64,000 nucleotides of DNA from Phoronis australis (taxonomy: Eukaryota; Phoronida; Phoronidae). The stretch lies in assembly GCA_002633005.1 (NCBI GenBank), contig NMRA01000225.1, positions 508,275-572,274 of the forward strand. The letters run 5' to 3'. Below, piece after piece: positions 46,001 through 57,192 of this stretch. The notes below the pieces were generated by a model. That model was not told the origin of the DNA. It did not search any database and saw nothing but the letters and a program-made list of their open reading frames with translations. The stretch's first letter is position 1, and each line of letters starts with the position of its first letter. The translations under genes and the position numbers were made by a program.

Positions 46001-49000
46001 GGCACTGCCGACGTGATTGTGAAAACATTTCTACAGAGAGCCTGGAGGCAACTTGCGACATCTCCGGCAAACATAGGCCGAACAGCATGGATCATCTCTT
46101 GAAACTGGCTCATACTTTGAAGTGAAGCGCCTTTACACACAATGGCAAGCAAAAGGTGTGGATTTCTGTAATTTGATGGGCAATTAATGATCTTTTGAAG
46201 TTCGTCTATCAACGCAAACTGTAGATCGTTTTGAAGAAGTTCAAAATGAGTCAAACAGTACAGGTCTCTAGAGTCTTCGGAAGCAAGGCATCGCCAAAGA
46301 AATGATTGAATCTCTTCCCAGCACGTTTTCTTGGAACAGAATATAATCTGGTGTGGCTCTGGAAATCTCTCAGATAGGGTGCCGTACAAACTAAGAATAA
46401 TTGGAATCACTGAGGAAGAGCCCTCCTCAAGAGGCACAATCAAGGGCTGTCCAAATTTTACTTTGTCTTTCAGGGATACGTCCACGATACTTATAGGAAG
46501 CTTGCGATCTACTGGTTTCAGGTTATTAAACAGCTCGTCAAGCTGTTCGCCCACAAAACGTATTTCATCAACTAGATGAGTAGTATGGATCACACTGAAG
46601 CTTTTAAGCCTTTCTTCGACTAGCGGATGAACAAATTTCAGAATTGATAACGCCATGGTTTCATTTTTACCATTCTTAAAATAGTCATACAGTGTCCAGA
46701 GCTGATTGGAAAACACAAATTTCAGATGCGGATATTGTTGACGTACCAGCCTTAATTTCTCGTGCCACGTTTTGGAATCACACTTACACCGCTCCGCTAT
46801 TTGTTCCAATTGCAAAACAGATTGAACATCCTTTTTAAAATGTCTGTAAGTGAAATGACCAGACTTGTGAAGTTCAGTAGCCAATCTTAGAATGTCCTGA
46901 ACTAGCCCGTGTGTTTTTATAAAATTCTCAAGATGAGAAGTGTCGTCGCTGTTCTTACTTATTTTAAAGCCTTCCTTTCCAACCATGTCTTGATTTCTCA
47001 GTAGCAAAGCTCTGTTTTTAAAATCAGAAAGTTCTTGAAAAGTAAATGCTTTCATTCCATCAGATTCAACTATCGATACACAGGCGTGACATTCACTTGA
47101 TTGAAAAAAAAACCTGAACTTTCCCCATAACATGATGGCTGTGACGATCCCAATCGTCATCCCTCCCCTGTCAGCTACACTAGAGTGCAAAGACTTTAAG
47201 GCGCTGAAGTGCTCTCTGCATCCTCGTATTTTGGCAGCTATGTTTTCCGAGGCTTGTTGACAAGTTTTCTTTAAAACTCTAACAACACGTTCCCCAATAA
47301 CTTCGCGTGTCTGTTCCGTCGTACCTTCGTCCAGCTCTATTAGCGCCTTGACAAAACGCCGTACTTCAATCAACTGAGGGACTTGTGCTGCTGCCACGAT
47401 CAAGTCGGAACGATCTTCAACAGCGTCAATCAGATACCTAAAATCCTCATCTTGATTTTGCTCCAAAAATTGTAAGAGATTTTCTGACTTTGAAAGCTCA
47501 ACCAGAACTCCAATAATTTTATTGTTAGATACCACATCTTTCAGAAATTCAATAGTTCTGTTGAGTCGCAAAAGACTACACTTATTGTGGGTATCTGGCA
47601 TAAATATCTTTTTGCCATCTTTGACAACAATTGAGAGGCTCTGTAGTATTTTCTTTAAGTTTCGGGAGCAATCATGAAATATTTTTTCATGTCTACGAAA
47701 GAAATCGTAATTAAGTAAAACGTCTCTGCACGTAAGGGTACACTGCAGATGTTTCTCAATAGTATCGATTTCACCCTGCATGTCGGTACAAGTTCCAAAC
47801 GTTTCTTCAACAAGAGTTCTGTCAATATCACCGGCTCCTTGGAATGCAAAAACTTTCTCTTTGAACGTTTCGTAAACAGATGTTGCTAAATGAACCATGA
47901 TGTCCGACACATGCCATTTTCGAGACTTCATACTTGTCAGAGATTGTTGACAAGTGGTTATGAAAACTTCACAGCTCTTTAGAGAGAGCAAGACCTCAAT
48001 TGCTTCGTTGTACTCCATAAATCTACTTAAGTAGTCGCCGATTTCATTGACTTTGCTGTTGGTTTCATCATCCAATTTGTTTTGAATGTCTTCAAGGTGT
48101 TCCACAAATTCACTTCCGTCAACTGGCTGAATAGTTTTGAAGAGTTTGATAAGAATGTATTGCCTGAAGTCAACAAGTTTTTCCAACATCATTCGTGTTT
48201 TAGTAAAATCGCGGTCAAACTTGTTCAGTCGTTCGTAGAAATCGTTTTCTTGAAACACCTGTTGCATAAGTAGTTTGCTTCTGTCAGATTGATGGTCTTT
48301 AAAAACCTTAACAAGTTCCCGTGCTCTTCGTATTGTACATGTACATGTACCTTGTATTAGGCTTGAAGAAGCCACGTTTAAAACAACACGTGCTTTCTTT
48401 GAAGAGGAATGCTCCTTTACTGAGGAACCAAACAGACCTTGCGCAGATAATTTCTTTCTCCAAAAGACACTTTCTTCAAGAATTTTGCGGAGAACATCAG
48501 GTATGCAATCGTCCTGGATGCTGGTGACTTCAGGAATTGATGCTCTTTTCTCACTGTTAAGTACAGACTCGAACGGCACCAAATATAATCTGCAAGAGTT
48601 ATTGCGAATACACAACATAATACTGAATGTAAGCAGCCACAATTCGGGCATTTTATCTCCCCAAAATAAAAAATGGGTTGGGTCAGGCTTGGTGGCAACT
48701 GTGTTGAGTAAATGATTAGCAACTGCCACGAATTGTGTTCAGTAGTTCATTGAAGTTGTTTTGAGTAAGTAGATCCAGAAATTTGATCTCTGCTCTGTTG
48801 TAGCCGGATTCGGATATCCCGCTATTTTCAAAGCACTTTCTTGTTCAGCGCAAAATTTTAACCGCACACAAATGTACAGGTACCCTTCAGACCAATGGAA
48901 ACTGTAAAAATCTGGTTAGTACCGACATATTTAACCTCTATTTTTATAATCTGCAGTGCAAGAGCATTACTACATTTGTTTCAGCTATGGGTCCGAAGCA

Positions 49001-52000
49001 AAGGTGAATTTGTGATTGCTAGGAGAATGTTTGGTTATTTTTTGGCCTCCCACCTTCTCCCCTTGACGTAGCAAGGCAAAAAGACATGGCTTTGCTGAAC
49101 TTCTTTGTCCTTGAGAAACCCCATCGAGTGTGCTGTTTAAGTTATGCTTTACCAGGTGTCTTGAGTGCCATATTTGTGGCTACGTCGAGATCAGCAACAT
49201 GAATTGTGTTCTTAGCCCTTAGGTGGTGTAGACTGCATGCCAGAATTTTATTTTGACGCACGCACACAAGCACAAGCGCAAGCATACGCACACGTGCAAA
49301 CGCACAGGCACACATCAAGTGGGACTGCACACCAAATTTGTAGGTTTTTGACACAAAGGCAATGGAGGCTATATTTTGGTAGGAACAATGCACCTTATAA
49401 ACGGACCATCAAACGTTTGGTGGCCAAATTTCAGGAAAATGGGAATGTAACAAATACCAATGAAGGTCACCGAGGTCAATATCTTTCAACCAAAATTCCC
49501 AACAACATCCAAACTTTGCGGGAACATCTTAGGCAACCGCCGAGAACATCAACTCTCCGCCTTCTACAAGAAANNNNNNNNNNNNNNNNNNNNNNNNNNN
49601 NNNNNNNNNNNNNNNNNNNNNNNNNNNNNNNNNNNNNNNNNNNNNNNNNNNNNNNNNNNNNNNNNNNNNNNNNNNNNNNNNNNNNNNNNNNNNNNNNNNN
49701 NNNNNNNNNNNNNNNNNNNNNNNNNNNTTTTCAAAGCACGTTCTTGTTCAGCGCAAAATTTTAACCGCACACAAATGTACAGGTACCCTTCAGACCAATG
49801 GAAACTGTAAAAATCTGGTTAGTAACGACAAACTTTAACCTCTATTTTTATAATCTACAGTGCAAGAACATTACTACCTTTGTATCAGCTATGGGTCCAA
49901 AGCAATCGTGAAATTGTGATTACTAGGAGAATTTTTGGTTATTTTTTGGCATCCCACCATCTCCTCTTGACGTAGCAAGGCAAAAAGACATGGCTTTGCT
50001 GAACTTCTTTGTCCTTAAGAAACCCCATCGAGTGTGCTGTTTAAGTTATGCATTACCAGGTGTCTTGAGTGCCAGATTTGTGGCTACGTCGAGATTAACA
50101 ACATGAATTGTGTTCTTAGCCTTAGGTGGTGTGGACTGCATGCCTGAATTTTATTTTGACGCACGCACACACACAAGCGCACGCACACGTGCACACGCAC
50201 AGGCACACATCAAGCGGGGCTGCACACTAAACTCGTTGCGTTTTTGACACAAAGACAATGGAAGCAATATTTTGGTTGGAACAATGCACCTTATAAATGG
50301 ACCATCAAACGTTTGGTGGCCAAATTTCATGAAAATGGGAATGTAACAAATACCAATGAAGGTCACCGAGGTCAATATCTTTCAAGCAAAATTCCCAACA
50401 ACATCCAAACTTTGCGGGAACATGTTAGGCAATCGTCGAGAACATCAACTCACCGCCTGCTACAAGAAATTGAAATTTAGAAGTCATCAATTGTAGTGGC
50501 ATTCGAAACATACCCTGAAGGGGCAGTTGATGAGTGTTCTCAATAAAGCGGAACGATTAACATTATGTCGGAGCACCAGTCACAGGATACAAAACGTTAC
50601 TGGCTAGCTGGATTTGAAAAAAAAGAAGAGATCTGGGGCCCGTTCCAAGAAACTGACTTAAGTTCATTTTTGACTTAAGTTTAATGTTTGTCTTAAGTTT
50701 TTGTCTTAAGTTTTTGACTTAAGACAAATCTTAAGATTATTTTGCGTTCCAAGAAACAATCTTAGCTAAGACTGACTTAAGTTTTTGTGTTAAGTTTAAG
50801 TCAACTCTCACCTGAGTGAAAGTGGTCGACCACTGTGACACAATGGCATTTGCTACAGTTCTAGACTTCTAACATCCTCAGTCTAAAGCTTTGCTTCCAG
50901 ATGTTCAATATGCCTATTAAACGTACTATTCCTGTTAAAATATCGCCTGCACTGACATTGTGCCAAGAACACATATGTAGTCTTAAATTATTTTCATCTG
51001 CTGCCACTTAGTGTACTGGCCAACTGAATTCTTATTACTGTCAAATGAGTTCTCAAGCTCACTGTCCATACTACCTCAAAATATAGAGAACGACGTTGAA
51101 ACACACAAATTTAGTATGAAATATATAATACGGCACCCTTTCGACCACCACGTACACTATTATTGGAGAGCAAGTGCTGTCTGTCCAGAAGATGGTGGAA
51201 ATGTCTTTAAAATGCAAACACAATTTTTCGTGGAACAGGGGCCCGTTCCAACAAAACTGACTTAGCTAAGACAATTCCTAAATTTTACTAAATTTTAAAA
51301 TAAAAGTTCAATTTGTCTCAAAATCATTTCAAGAAAGAGATGTTAAGCTTGATTTCAGTGTTTGACGTACGTTTTGGCTTAATTTTGATGAATTTACCAG
51401 ATATGGAAGCTTCAAAGTTTGGAAGTTAAGACAAATCTTAGACTTAAGTCAATAATGAACTTAAGTCAGTTTCTTGGAACGGGCCCCAGCTTGACGACCA
51501 TGTCACAAAAACGCCTAATGTAAAAGTAAAAACGCAAAGTAAAAATTAATTTAAAGTTGGGTTAAGATACAGAATAATATAAGGGTAATCGAAAGTCTTT
51601 AACAATAAAATATGTACACGTGTTTACAGCATAGACCAATACACTTTAGAAATGATGTTACGCATCATCACCTCAAAGCGGTTTCAGAAAGATATTTTAA
51701 TATCCCATACCTAAAATAGGTTGACATGTCCCATGCAGAGACGATTAACATCAGATGATTTACAGCAACATCCGGCCAAGTGAAAATCATTTACATCAAT
51801 TTCGGTTTTGCAAATATAGTTATTCGTATTTTTGGAGACGTTCGGTCTACTTACCTTGACGATATACTGAATTCCTCGTATTTGAGAATGTGCTTGTACG
51901 TATTCTCTGCATAGGAACTGGTAAGATGCTTCAGGTGACCTTCAAACCTGTCACGTATACGCTGGTCAGCACGATCCATCTCGGGGATGGCATCAATCAA

Positions 52001-53719
52001 GTTTTCAAGTCTCAAGCTCACCAGAATATCTTGCACTTTTTTTTCTAGTTGTTGGTGTTGTTGTTCAAATCCTGGATCAACCAAGTCAACATAAGTGTCG
52101 TACAGCGCAGCAAGCATTTCAGGAACAGTCTGTTCACTTCTCATAATGTGATCGAATTTTTGTTCACACCAAGTCTTCATAGCGTCTAAAACCACCTGCT
52201 CTGCCCGGGGTGGATATCCGGCGGAGACAGTCACATTAAGATCAGAAAAATCTGTTCTTGTTGTGAATAGGGTATCGTCTGCCATCATCGTTTTCATAGA
52301 TTCGAACTCATCCTCATTTTGTTGCCATTCCGCCGATTTACAAATGCTACCTATTTGACACCTGATTTGTTTTTCCAAACGCTCCCTGTTCGCTGTTAGC
52401 TTGGACTCTTTTACATCTCTCCAAATGTCACAAAGGTTCACAATCATTGTTTCTTTGTTAATTTCTGTCCCCGCAATAGACTGTCCATACTCGTAAAGTT
52501 GATCTCTGAATGTTTCATAGCCGGTGAATACATCACTATCCCAGTTCATTTCTTGTAGCAGACGTATAATGTTTGATAAAGTGAGAAACGACTTCACATG
52601 AAGAATCGACTCCTTCAAGTCAAGACTTTTGCATCCTAACCGCTCAACAATGTATACCATGTGATTATCAGCTACAAAGGTTTCTCCTTTAAGCTCTCGG
52701 ATGTACGACAGATGAATGACTTCTGTCAACCTTTCAACTTGATCAGAACCGAGTATTTCCTTCTGCTGCGCGAAATACTTCTCCGACTCCACCAATACAG
52801 GAACAGAAGTACTGCGTTTAAGTATACGAACAAGAAGGTACAAATACTCCAACGACTTCGTGTTTGAAATGTGGTGACAAATGTTGCCAAACGTTATTTT
52901 AAGAACTCTAAAGTTCGTTTCATTTCGTGGAAATTCCTTCTCCAATTGTAAACATTCATGAACCGTCCAAAACGATATCAAGTAATCCAAACACTGTTCC
53001 CATGAAACTTTATCTGAAAAAGCCTTTTTTAACATATGAGGCAAGATTCTAGAAACGCTTTTAAACAACGAGGTGTATATTTCAGTGGCTTTGGTTATCT
53101 TAATCGCCTGTAACATTTTTATTGCGTTTTCTTGCGATAAATGCTTCTGCACTTGTTCGAAAGAATCTTGACAGAAAAGTGACTAACTTGCAATCAAAAA
53201 TTGATGGCTTGCGGGCCAGATATTCTGTTTAGTACCTCCCCTTTTGCTATGAATGGTATTCGATGTCTCTGCAAATTGCTGTAGAGCCTCAGGGAATCGT
53301 GTCAAATCGAGGTCGGTCACCATTCTTTCCATTTCGCCCAAGTAATTTTCCAAGGATTCTGGAGTTACTTCGCAGCTCATGTTTACAACATGGTGAATCA
53401 CACCATCTTTTCTATCTATTTGCTCGTCACCTTTCTTGGAGAGGAATGTGTCGCGATAGACGCTAATGACAGGGTCCATATCCTTCCGCATTGTTTCCTT
53501 TTTAGATTTTAATTCCAAGTTATATAAACACGTAGTTCCTTTGTCTACGTGTAATCCGACTGTGTTTGCAGACTTCCAAATTAGAGGATCCCACTCATCT
53601 TGAGTAAGACATACATAATGATACGCCTCTTGATGTTGCTCAAATGTTACGGTCACTTTCATGGGAGCAGCGCCGAGTTTGTTGATGATGGTTTGCGGCG
53701 TAAACAGTTCGAATCTCAC
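37040..53719 (-). CDS. RNF213-like giant AAA+ ATPase, RING finger not found; 5' end missing
   Basis: Proposed exons on the minus strand are 53719-53236, 53166-51855, 48589 (or 48622)-37363 and 37066-37040, about 4350 residues against roughly 5200 in human RNF213. Family identity is clear from two AAA+ cores: GETGCGKTSL with FWFFMDEINTCN, and GKPGCSKSL with VVLIDEIGLAELS, then LLNRFEKQNLSF. A further P-loop, VPGAGKTEE, lies upstream. RNF213 is a cytosolic AAA+ ubiquitin ligase acting in vascular biology, lipid droplets and antimicrobial defence. I see no RING Cys/His pattern anywhere, but a Cys/His cluster (CSCMH...CPMCG) sits about 630 residues from the end, where RNF213 has its RZ finger. 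No start codon is found. Confidence 0.93.
37363..48589 (-). CDS. RNF213-like gene, 11.2-kb exon
   Basis: Open throughout, 3742 codons, ending at CAG before the donor GTGAGT (phase 0). Two acceptors fit the phase 2 donor at 51855: CTCTTGCAG giving a first base at 48589, and GCTTACATTCAG at 48622. The open frame itself reaches 48729 but begins there with GTG, so that is not a start. Order along the protein, counted from 48729: P-loop near residue 909 (45984-46010), AAA+ Walker A near 1297 (44815-44844) and Walker B near 1355, second Walker A near 1618 (43851-43876) and Walker B near 1693, LLNRFEK near 2003, and the Cys/His cluster near 3140-3160 (39240-39312). Confidence 0.95.
39240..39312 (-). 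other. Cys/His cluster in the RNF213-like protein (possible divergent RZ finger)
   Basis: Reads ECSCMHKTVTTFGVCPMCG followed by TRREEHSEEHC. RZ fingers of RNF213 and ZNFX1 have Cys-x3-His followed by a Gly-x-Cys-Gly-type turn. Here Cys-x3-His (CSCMH) is followed by FGVCPMCG, with a longer spacing. The distance to the C terminus, about 630 residues, is close to that in human RNF213. RZ assignment is inference; an ordinary zinc ribbon is the alternative. Confidence 0.55.
48826..49573. repeat. about 0.75-kb duplication, left copy
   Basis: Begins TTTCAAAGCAC and ends CTACAAGAAA, matching 49728-50470 with scattered substitutions and a shorter CA-rich tract in the right copy. Separated from it by a run of N. 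Confidence 0.9.
49350..49573 (+). pseudogene. transposase-like helix-turn-helix relic, copy 1
   Basis: The plus strand reads TQRQWRLYFGRNNAPYKRT, then IKRLVAKFQENGNVTN, IPNNIQTLREHLRQPPR and STLRLLQE. The pattern N-A-P ... K-F-x-E-x-G-x-V ... N-I-x-x-x-R-E ... S-x-x-x-L-L-x-E is that of the N-terminal helix-turn-helix (DUF4817 type) linked to mariner-like transposases. The gap cuts it at the right. No catalytic domain is present. Confidence 0.6.
49574..49727. other. assembly gap, 154 N
   Basis: A run of N between the two duplicate copies. The left copy ends at CTACAAGAAA, and the right copy continues past the same position at 50470, so the gap may have no real length. Confidence 0.98.
49728..50470. 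repeat. about 0.75-kb duplication, right copy
   Basis: Second version of 48826-49573. Its last part continues a little further and shows the reading frame of the relic closing at a TAG. Confidence 0.9.
50244..50480 (+). pseudogene. transposase-like helix-turn-helix relic, copy 2
   Basis: 78 codons from an internal Met, with QWKQYFGWNNAPYKWT, LVAKFHENGNVTN and THRLLQEIEI, then TAG. Same module as copy 1 with a few replacements. It belongs to a decayed mariner-like insertion in the intron. Confidence 0.6.
50635..51487. mobile_element. GGGCCC-ended MITE cluster
   Basis: The left end GGGGCCCGTTCCAAGAAACT and right end TTTCTTGGAACGGGCCCC are inverted copies. A third terminus, GGGGCCCGTTCCAACAAAAC, starts at 51238. 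So 51238-51487 (250 bp) looks like one complete MITE, and 50635 to about 50830 another copy. Both interiors are rich in ACTTAAGT-type motifs. The first could alternatively pair with the far end as a composite. Confidence 0.75.
51855..53166 (-). CDS. RNF213-like gene, second visible exon
   Basis: 1312 nt, from the acceptor CACTTTTCTGTCAAG to the donor AAG|GTAAG, ending ILKYEEFSISS, phase 2. The all-helical, Cys/Trp-poor composition suits the N-terminal stalk of RNF213. The start depends on the 69-nt intron proposed at 53235-53167; without it, the frame meets a TAG. Confidence 0.85.
53236..53719 (-). CDS. RNF213-like gene, first visible exon
   Basis: 484 nt from the acceptor CGACCTTTCTTTACAG, phase 0, beginning VRFELFTPQTIINKLGAAP, to the donor GAG|GTACTA, phase 1. 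Its mixed beta-type composition (PMKVTVTFEQ, VGLHVDKGTTCLYNLELK) differs from the helical exon after it. No ATG precedes it in frame, so at least one further exon lies upstream. None is visible to 64 kb. Confidence 0.75.
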
Positions 53720-56457
53720 CTGTAAAGAAAGGTCGAAGGAAATATGTCGAAGTTGTTTTAACAACTAAACCATTCTAAACCATTTAAAAATGATTTATAA
53801 TGGCTGCAGAAAATCAACAACGCAGTGCGTTCGTATTCCCACGCATCGCCAATGGTTAGGATATAAAGGATGCTCTTATTTAAAAACATGTTCGCACACT
53901 AGAGCGGTGAAAGCTTGTGAACTTAGAATTAAGTTTATGGAATCCAAGGCAAGTCATCACAAAATACAATATGCAATCTTGGTGGATATTGAAATTGCCG
54001 CAAAGAGAATGAAATTATCCCTAAGAGGTACCTCAGTAGCCGAGCCCACTCACTAATTGGCGGCGGTAAAGCGCACTAAAGTAGACGGTTTACAAGACAA
54101 AAAGGTGGATACCAAACGTGATTATATTAAACTAATAAAATTGCAAGCCGGGTTGCCCAAAATAAGCAAGTGGCGTTCTTTCTTTGACGAAAATCTTATA
54201 ATGCAAAATTTCCTAAAATCCTTCATTAAACTTGACAAAGATCTAAGCAAAGGTGAGAAACTAACAGACAGTTGAAACTCTCCAAAACCAGCAGCAAATG
54301 TCTGCCAGAATTCCGTCAATAGAAACACAATGTTTAAATTTCGTAACGATTCTTTTTTGGCACAAAGGAGCAACGCTGAGCGTTGATATGCGCCCACCGC
54401 GTGCATCATACACAGCGCAGATACAAGGGATGATTGCTGTGATAAAACAACGGTAGTTAACTTCGAGGGGCAGCAGTGCTCTCCTAAATAGGAACACACC
54501 TGCCAAGACCGTAACAAAACAAAACTGACATTGGGGGCAAGTCCAAACGTCGTGATCTGTTGCCACGAATAGACATACCCTTGCCAAATTTCACAAAGAT
54601 CTTGCAGGGAGAAACAGCTGGGGATGTGAAAATAGCAAACTGCCGCTAGGGGTAGTCACAGTAGTCAAATTGTTCAAAATCGTTTATCATGCTCTTCCCA
54701 GTAGGAACAGTCAATTTTCATAACGACAAAGAGGCGGACGCCAAAAAAAAAACGGACTCAAATATAACGGCCACTAGGGGTCGTGCACTAGGTCAAATCT
54801 GTATGAAAACGGAAAATGTCATCGCCCCTTCAATAGAAATCCATTCCTCAAATTTCATAAAAATCCGCCCAGGAAGTCTAAAGATACAGAAGAAACGGAA
54901 ATATTTGCTGCTTAGGAAAACGTCGTTGGTTGGATCCGTCCGAAAGTCATCGTCACCTGTTGTCACCTTAATTAACAAAGGGTTTAGGAGAAAGAGCCGC
55001 TCTATTCCCAGTAGTGACAAAAACTTCACTTTTCAAAATCACCTTTTCAGTGGTTTGGCCTATATAAGGGAAGACGGCAAAGATATACTGGAAAACAGTA
55101 AAAAATGGCCACTAGGTTGCGCAAAATACGTCGTTTCCAATCGAAAACTTGAAGGTTGTGTCATTTTCCTAAAAAATACCTAATAGCTAAATTTCATGAA
55201 AATCCGTCAAGGGACACTTAAAGATAGAGGGAAACGTAACCCCCCCAAAATTGCCAGTAAGGGACACACCGGTAGAAAAGTCGCTCATACGGCGTTGCCG
55301 ACCCATCTACGAAAGGAACCTATCTGCAAAATTCCATGAACATACAGAGACCATCAGCAGCCGATGCCAAACGGACGGACAGACATACAGAGGCGGCTGC
55401 ATAATGAGGTTACAAATAAATATAAGAGCCCATAATAAGGAAGACGGAAGCCAAAATACTAAAAATACCACTAGTGGGTGCACATCACATCGAAGACGTG
55501 CAAAAATAGGCAGGAGCTATCTTCTGAAAAAGAACACATTGCCACTGACTGTGTCATTAAAAACTCGGTCCGTTCCACGGCACCTTGTACTCGAGTTAAT
55601 AAATTTGTATAAGAGCCACTGTAGCTAAGCCTGTTAACCAGGAATGCCAGGTCCATTTGTGTGCAACAGAACAATTTCCGCATTAGTGATGATTCCACGA
55701 TACTTCAAGACCAACGCTGATATGCGCTCACCGTGTGAATGATAAACGGTAAAGAAACAAAGGGTGTTCACTTTCAGAAATATTTCCACGGTAGTTGGTT
55801 CACCACCACTTTCTTCAGGAACACAAATGTCGAATTTCACGAAGATTTCATCAAACAATTTGGTAAGTGTTGAGGTACAAGCAAAAACACAATTGCTACC
55901 AGGGTGCGCTACAGCCGAACATCCTGGATATTCGTCGGCCATGCTCAACTCAATATTTCTAACAAATCTGCCAACTTGCGTGATGATTTTCAAAACGTTC
56001 ATGACGAGGAGGCAGATGCCAAAAACATACACTAAAATTAAAAAAAAAACATGTCCACTAGGAACGTAAAAGGGTCAGATCCAACTGAAACTGGGTAGGT
56101 GTCGTCGTTTTCTTCATACGATGTAGAAGGTTGTATGCCTAATTCCATGAAGATCTATATATGAACTATCTGTAGGCATATTTTTGGACATAAGGAAAGA
56201 AAACCTGAATTAACACTAGCGTACGCTACAGTAGTCACACTGGTTCCGAAATCAATGCCAGTCGTACATGTACACTGCTCAACAGGAATATAAAATACAA
56301 CTTCTTTGGAATGACATCAAGGAACTTGGAAGATATTGCAATATATAAAACAAAAGTTCCATCAAGGAACTCAAGCATATTCAATTCATAGAAAAAAGTC
56401 GTGTGATGTACACCAAAACTTCATCGATATACATGGAGAAAAAATGTGACGTGGTCA
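53720..56457. repeat. repeat-rich stretch upstream of the RNF213-like exons, no gene seen
   Basis: Phrases such as AATTTCATGAAAATCCG, GATCTTGCAGG, GACGCCAAAAA and TGATATGCGC(C/T)CACCG recur in diverged form at about 54.3-54.8, 55.1-55.3 and 55.7-56.2 kb. Open frames here on the minus strand repeat GGRIS/GERIS-like text and are products of the repeat. No exon with splice signals was found. Confidence 0.5.
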
Positions 56458-56490
56458 GATTTTTCTGGAGGTTTCAAATAGGGTACTTGT

Positions 56491-56797
56491 CAGTGGCGGA
56501 TTTAGGGGGGCAAGGGGGCCATGCCCCCTCTTAAATTCTCCCAGATACCATTTGGCAGTTTGGGTTGCGAATTGCTGACTAGCATATGCGCGCACCTAGG
56601 GGGCTCGGGGGGCAAATGCACCACGCATAAGGTTTGAACAAACCCCGATTACCGTTTTTTTTAGTAAAAAGGTCCGCAAGCCCAAACATTCGAGACCCAT
56701 GCATCCCTGCATTGCAGGCTGGGCGTGCGCATGTGGCGAAATTCTGGTTATTCCTGTGCCCTGCTCCCCCTAACTCAAAATCCTGGATCCGCCCCTG
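56491..56797 (+). mobile_element. hAT-like MITE, CAGTGGCGGAT family, intact
   Basis: 307 bp with ends CAGTGGCGGATTTAGGGGGG and AATCCTGGATCCGCCCCTG, an imperfect terminal inverted repeat. ACTTGT is found on both sides (56485-56490 and 56798-56803). This short direct repeat does not prove the 8-bp duplication seen at 14205. The interior is G-rich then C-rich and non-coding. Confidence 0.8.
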
Positions 56798-57110
56798 ACT
56801 TGTGAAAGGCCGTCAAAAACGCCATGATGAGTGAGACAGCGAAAATGTGTCGCTGAAGGAACAGAATACATTTAAAAACTTTTATGATTTTCTTTGAATT
56901 GGTCAAAAATTCGTAGTCAAAACTCGTTGTAATTTTAACTGTTTATTCACATAAAATTTGAAAACAACGGCACAGTGTAAAATTGGACACTGATTTTCTA
57001 TGTTGCCGTAGGAATTTTGTTTACCATAGCAATATACCTTCGTCCATCTGCTTAGACTTTAACGGGGAATAAATATGGGTTATACCACATACATAGGAAT
57101 CCTACTGCCA

Positions 57111-57192
57111 TATCCTAACGAGAATTCATTTCCCAACTCAAGGAAAAGTCGAGTTGGGATATTCCCACATGAAATGAATTCGAGATAGGATA
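57111..57192. repeat. 82-bp hairpin
   Basis: TATCCTAACGAGAATTCATT at the left is mirrored by AATGAATTCGAGATAGGATA at the right. CCCAACTC and GAGTTGGG form an inner stem. The second duplicate repeats it at about 60548-60629. Related text lies inverted at about 25470-25530. Confidence 0.8.

Larger units (their letters stand above)
48590..51854. other. RNF213-like intron with duplication, gap and transposon relics
   Basis: Holds the gap-linked duplication at 48826-50470, two transposase-like relics and GGGCCC-ended MITEs. The 154 unknown bases could hide an exon, though the flanking exon phases already fit. Confidence 0.6.

Noticed and set aside
48727-48729. GTG as start codon of the large RNF213-like frame
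   Set aside because: It is not an ATG, a stop lies four codons upstream, and good acceptors with the right phase occur at 48622 and 48589. The exon is internal.
49258-49316. CA-rich tract as a regulatory Z-DNA element
   Set aside because: It is a degenerate CACA/CGCA microsatellite, shortened in the second duplicate. Nothing else supports regulation.
49237-49764. 175-codon ORF running across the N gap
   Set aside because: Most of the right half is unknown bases. Only the helix-turn-helix part before the gap has content.
55634-56032. 132-codon minus-strand ORF near the RNF213-like exons
   Set aside because: Parts recur in diverged form at 54.3 and 55.5 kb, so it belongs to a dispersed repeat. 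No splice link to the RNF213-like gene was found.
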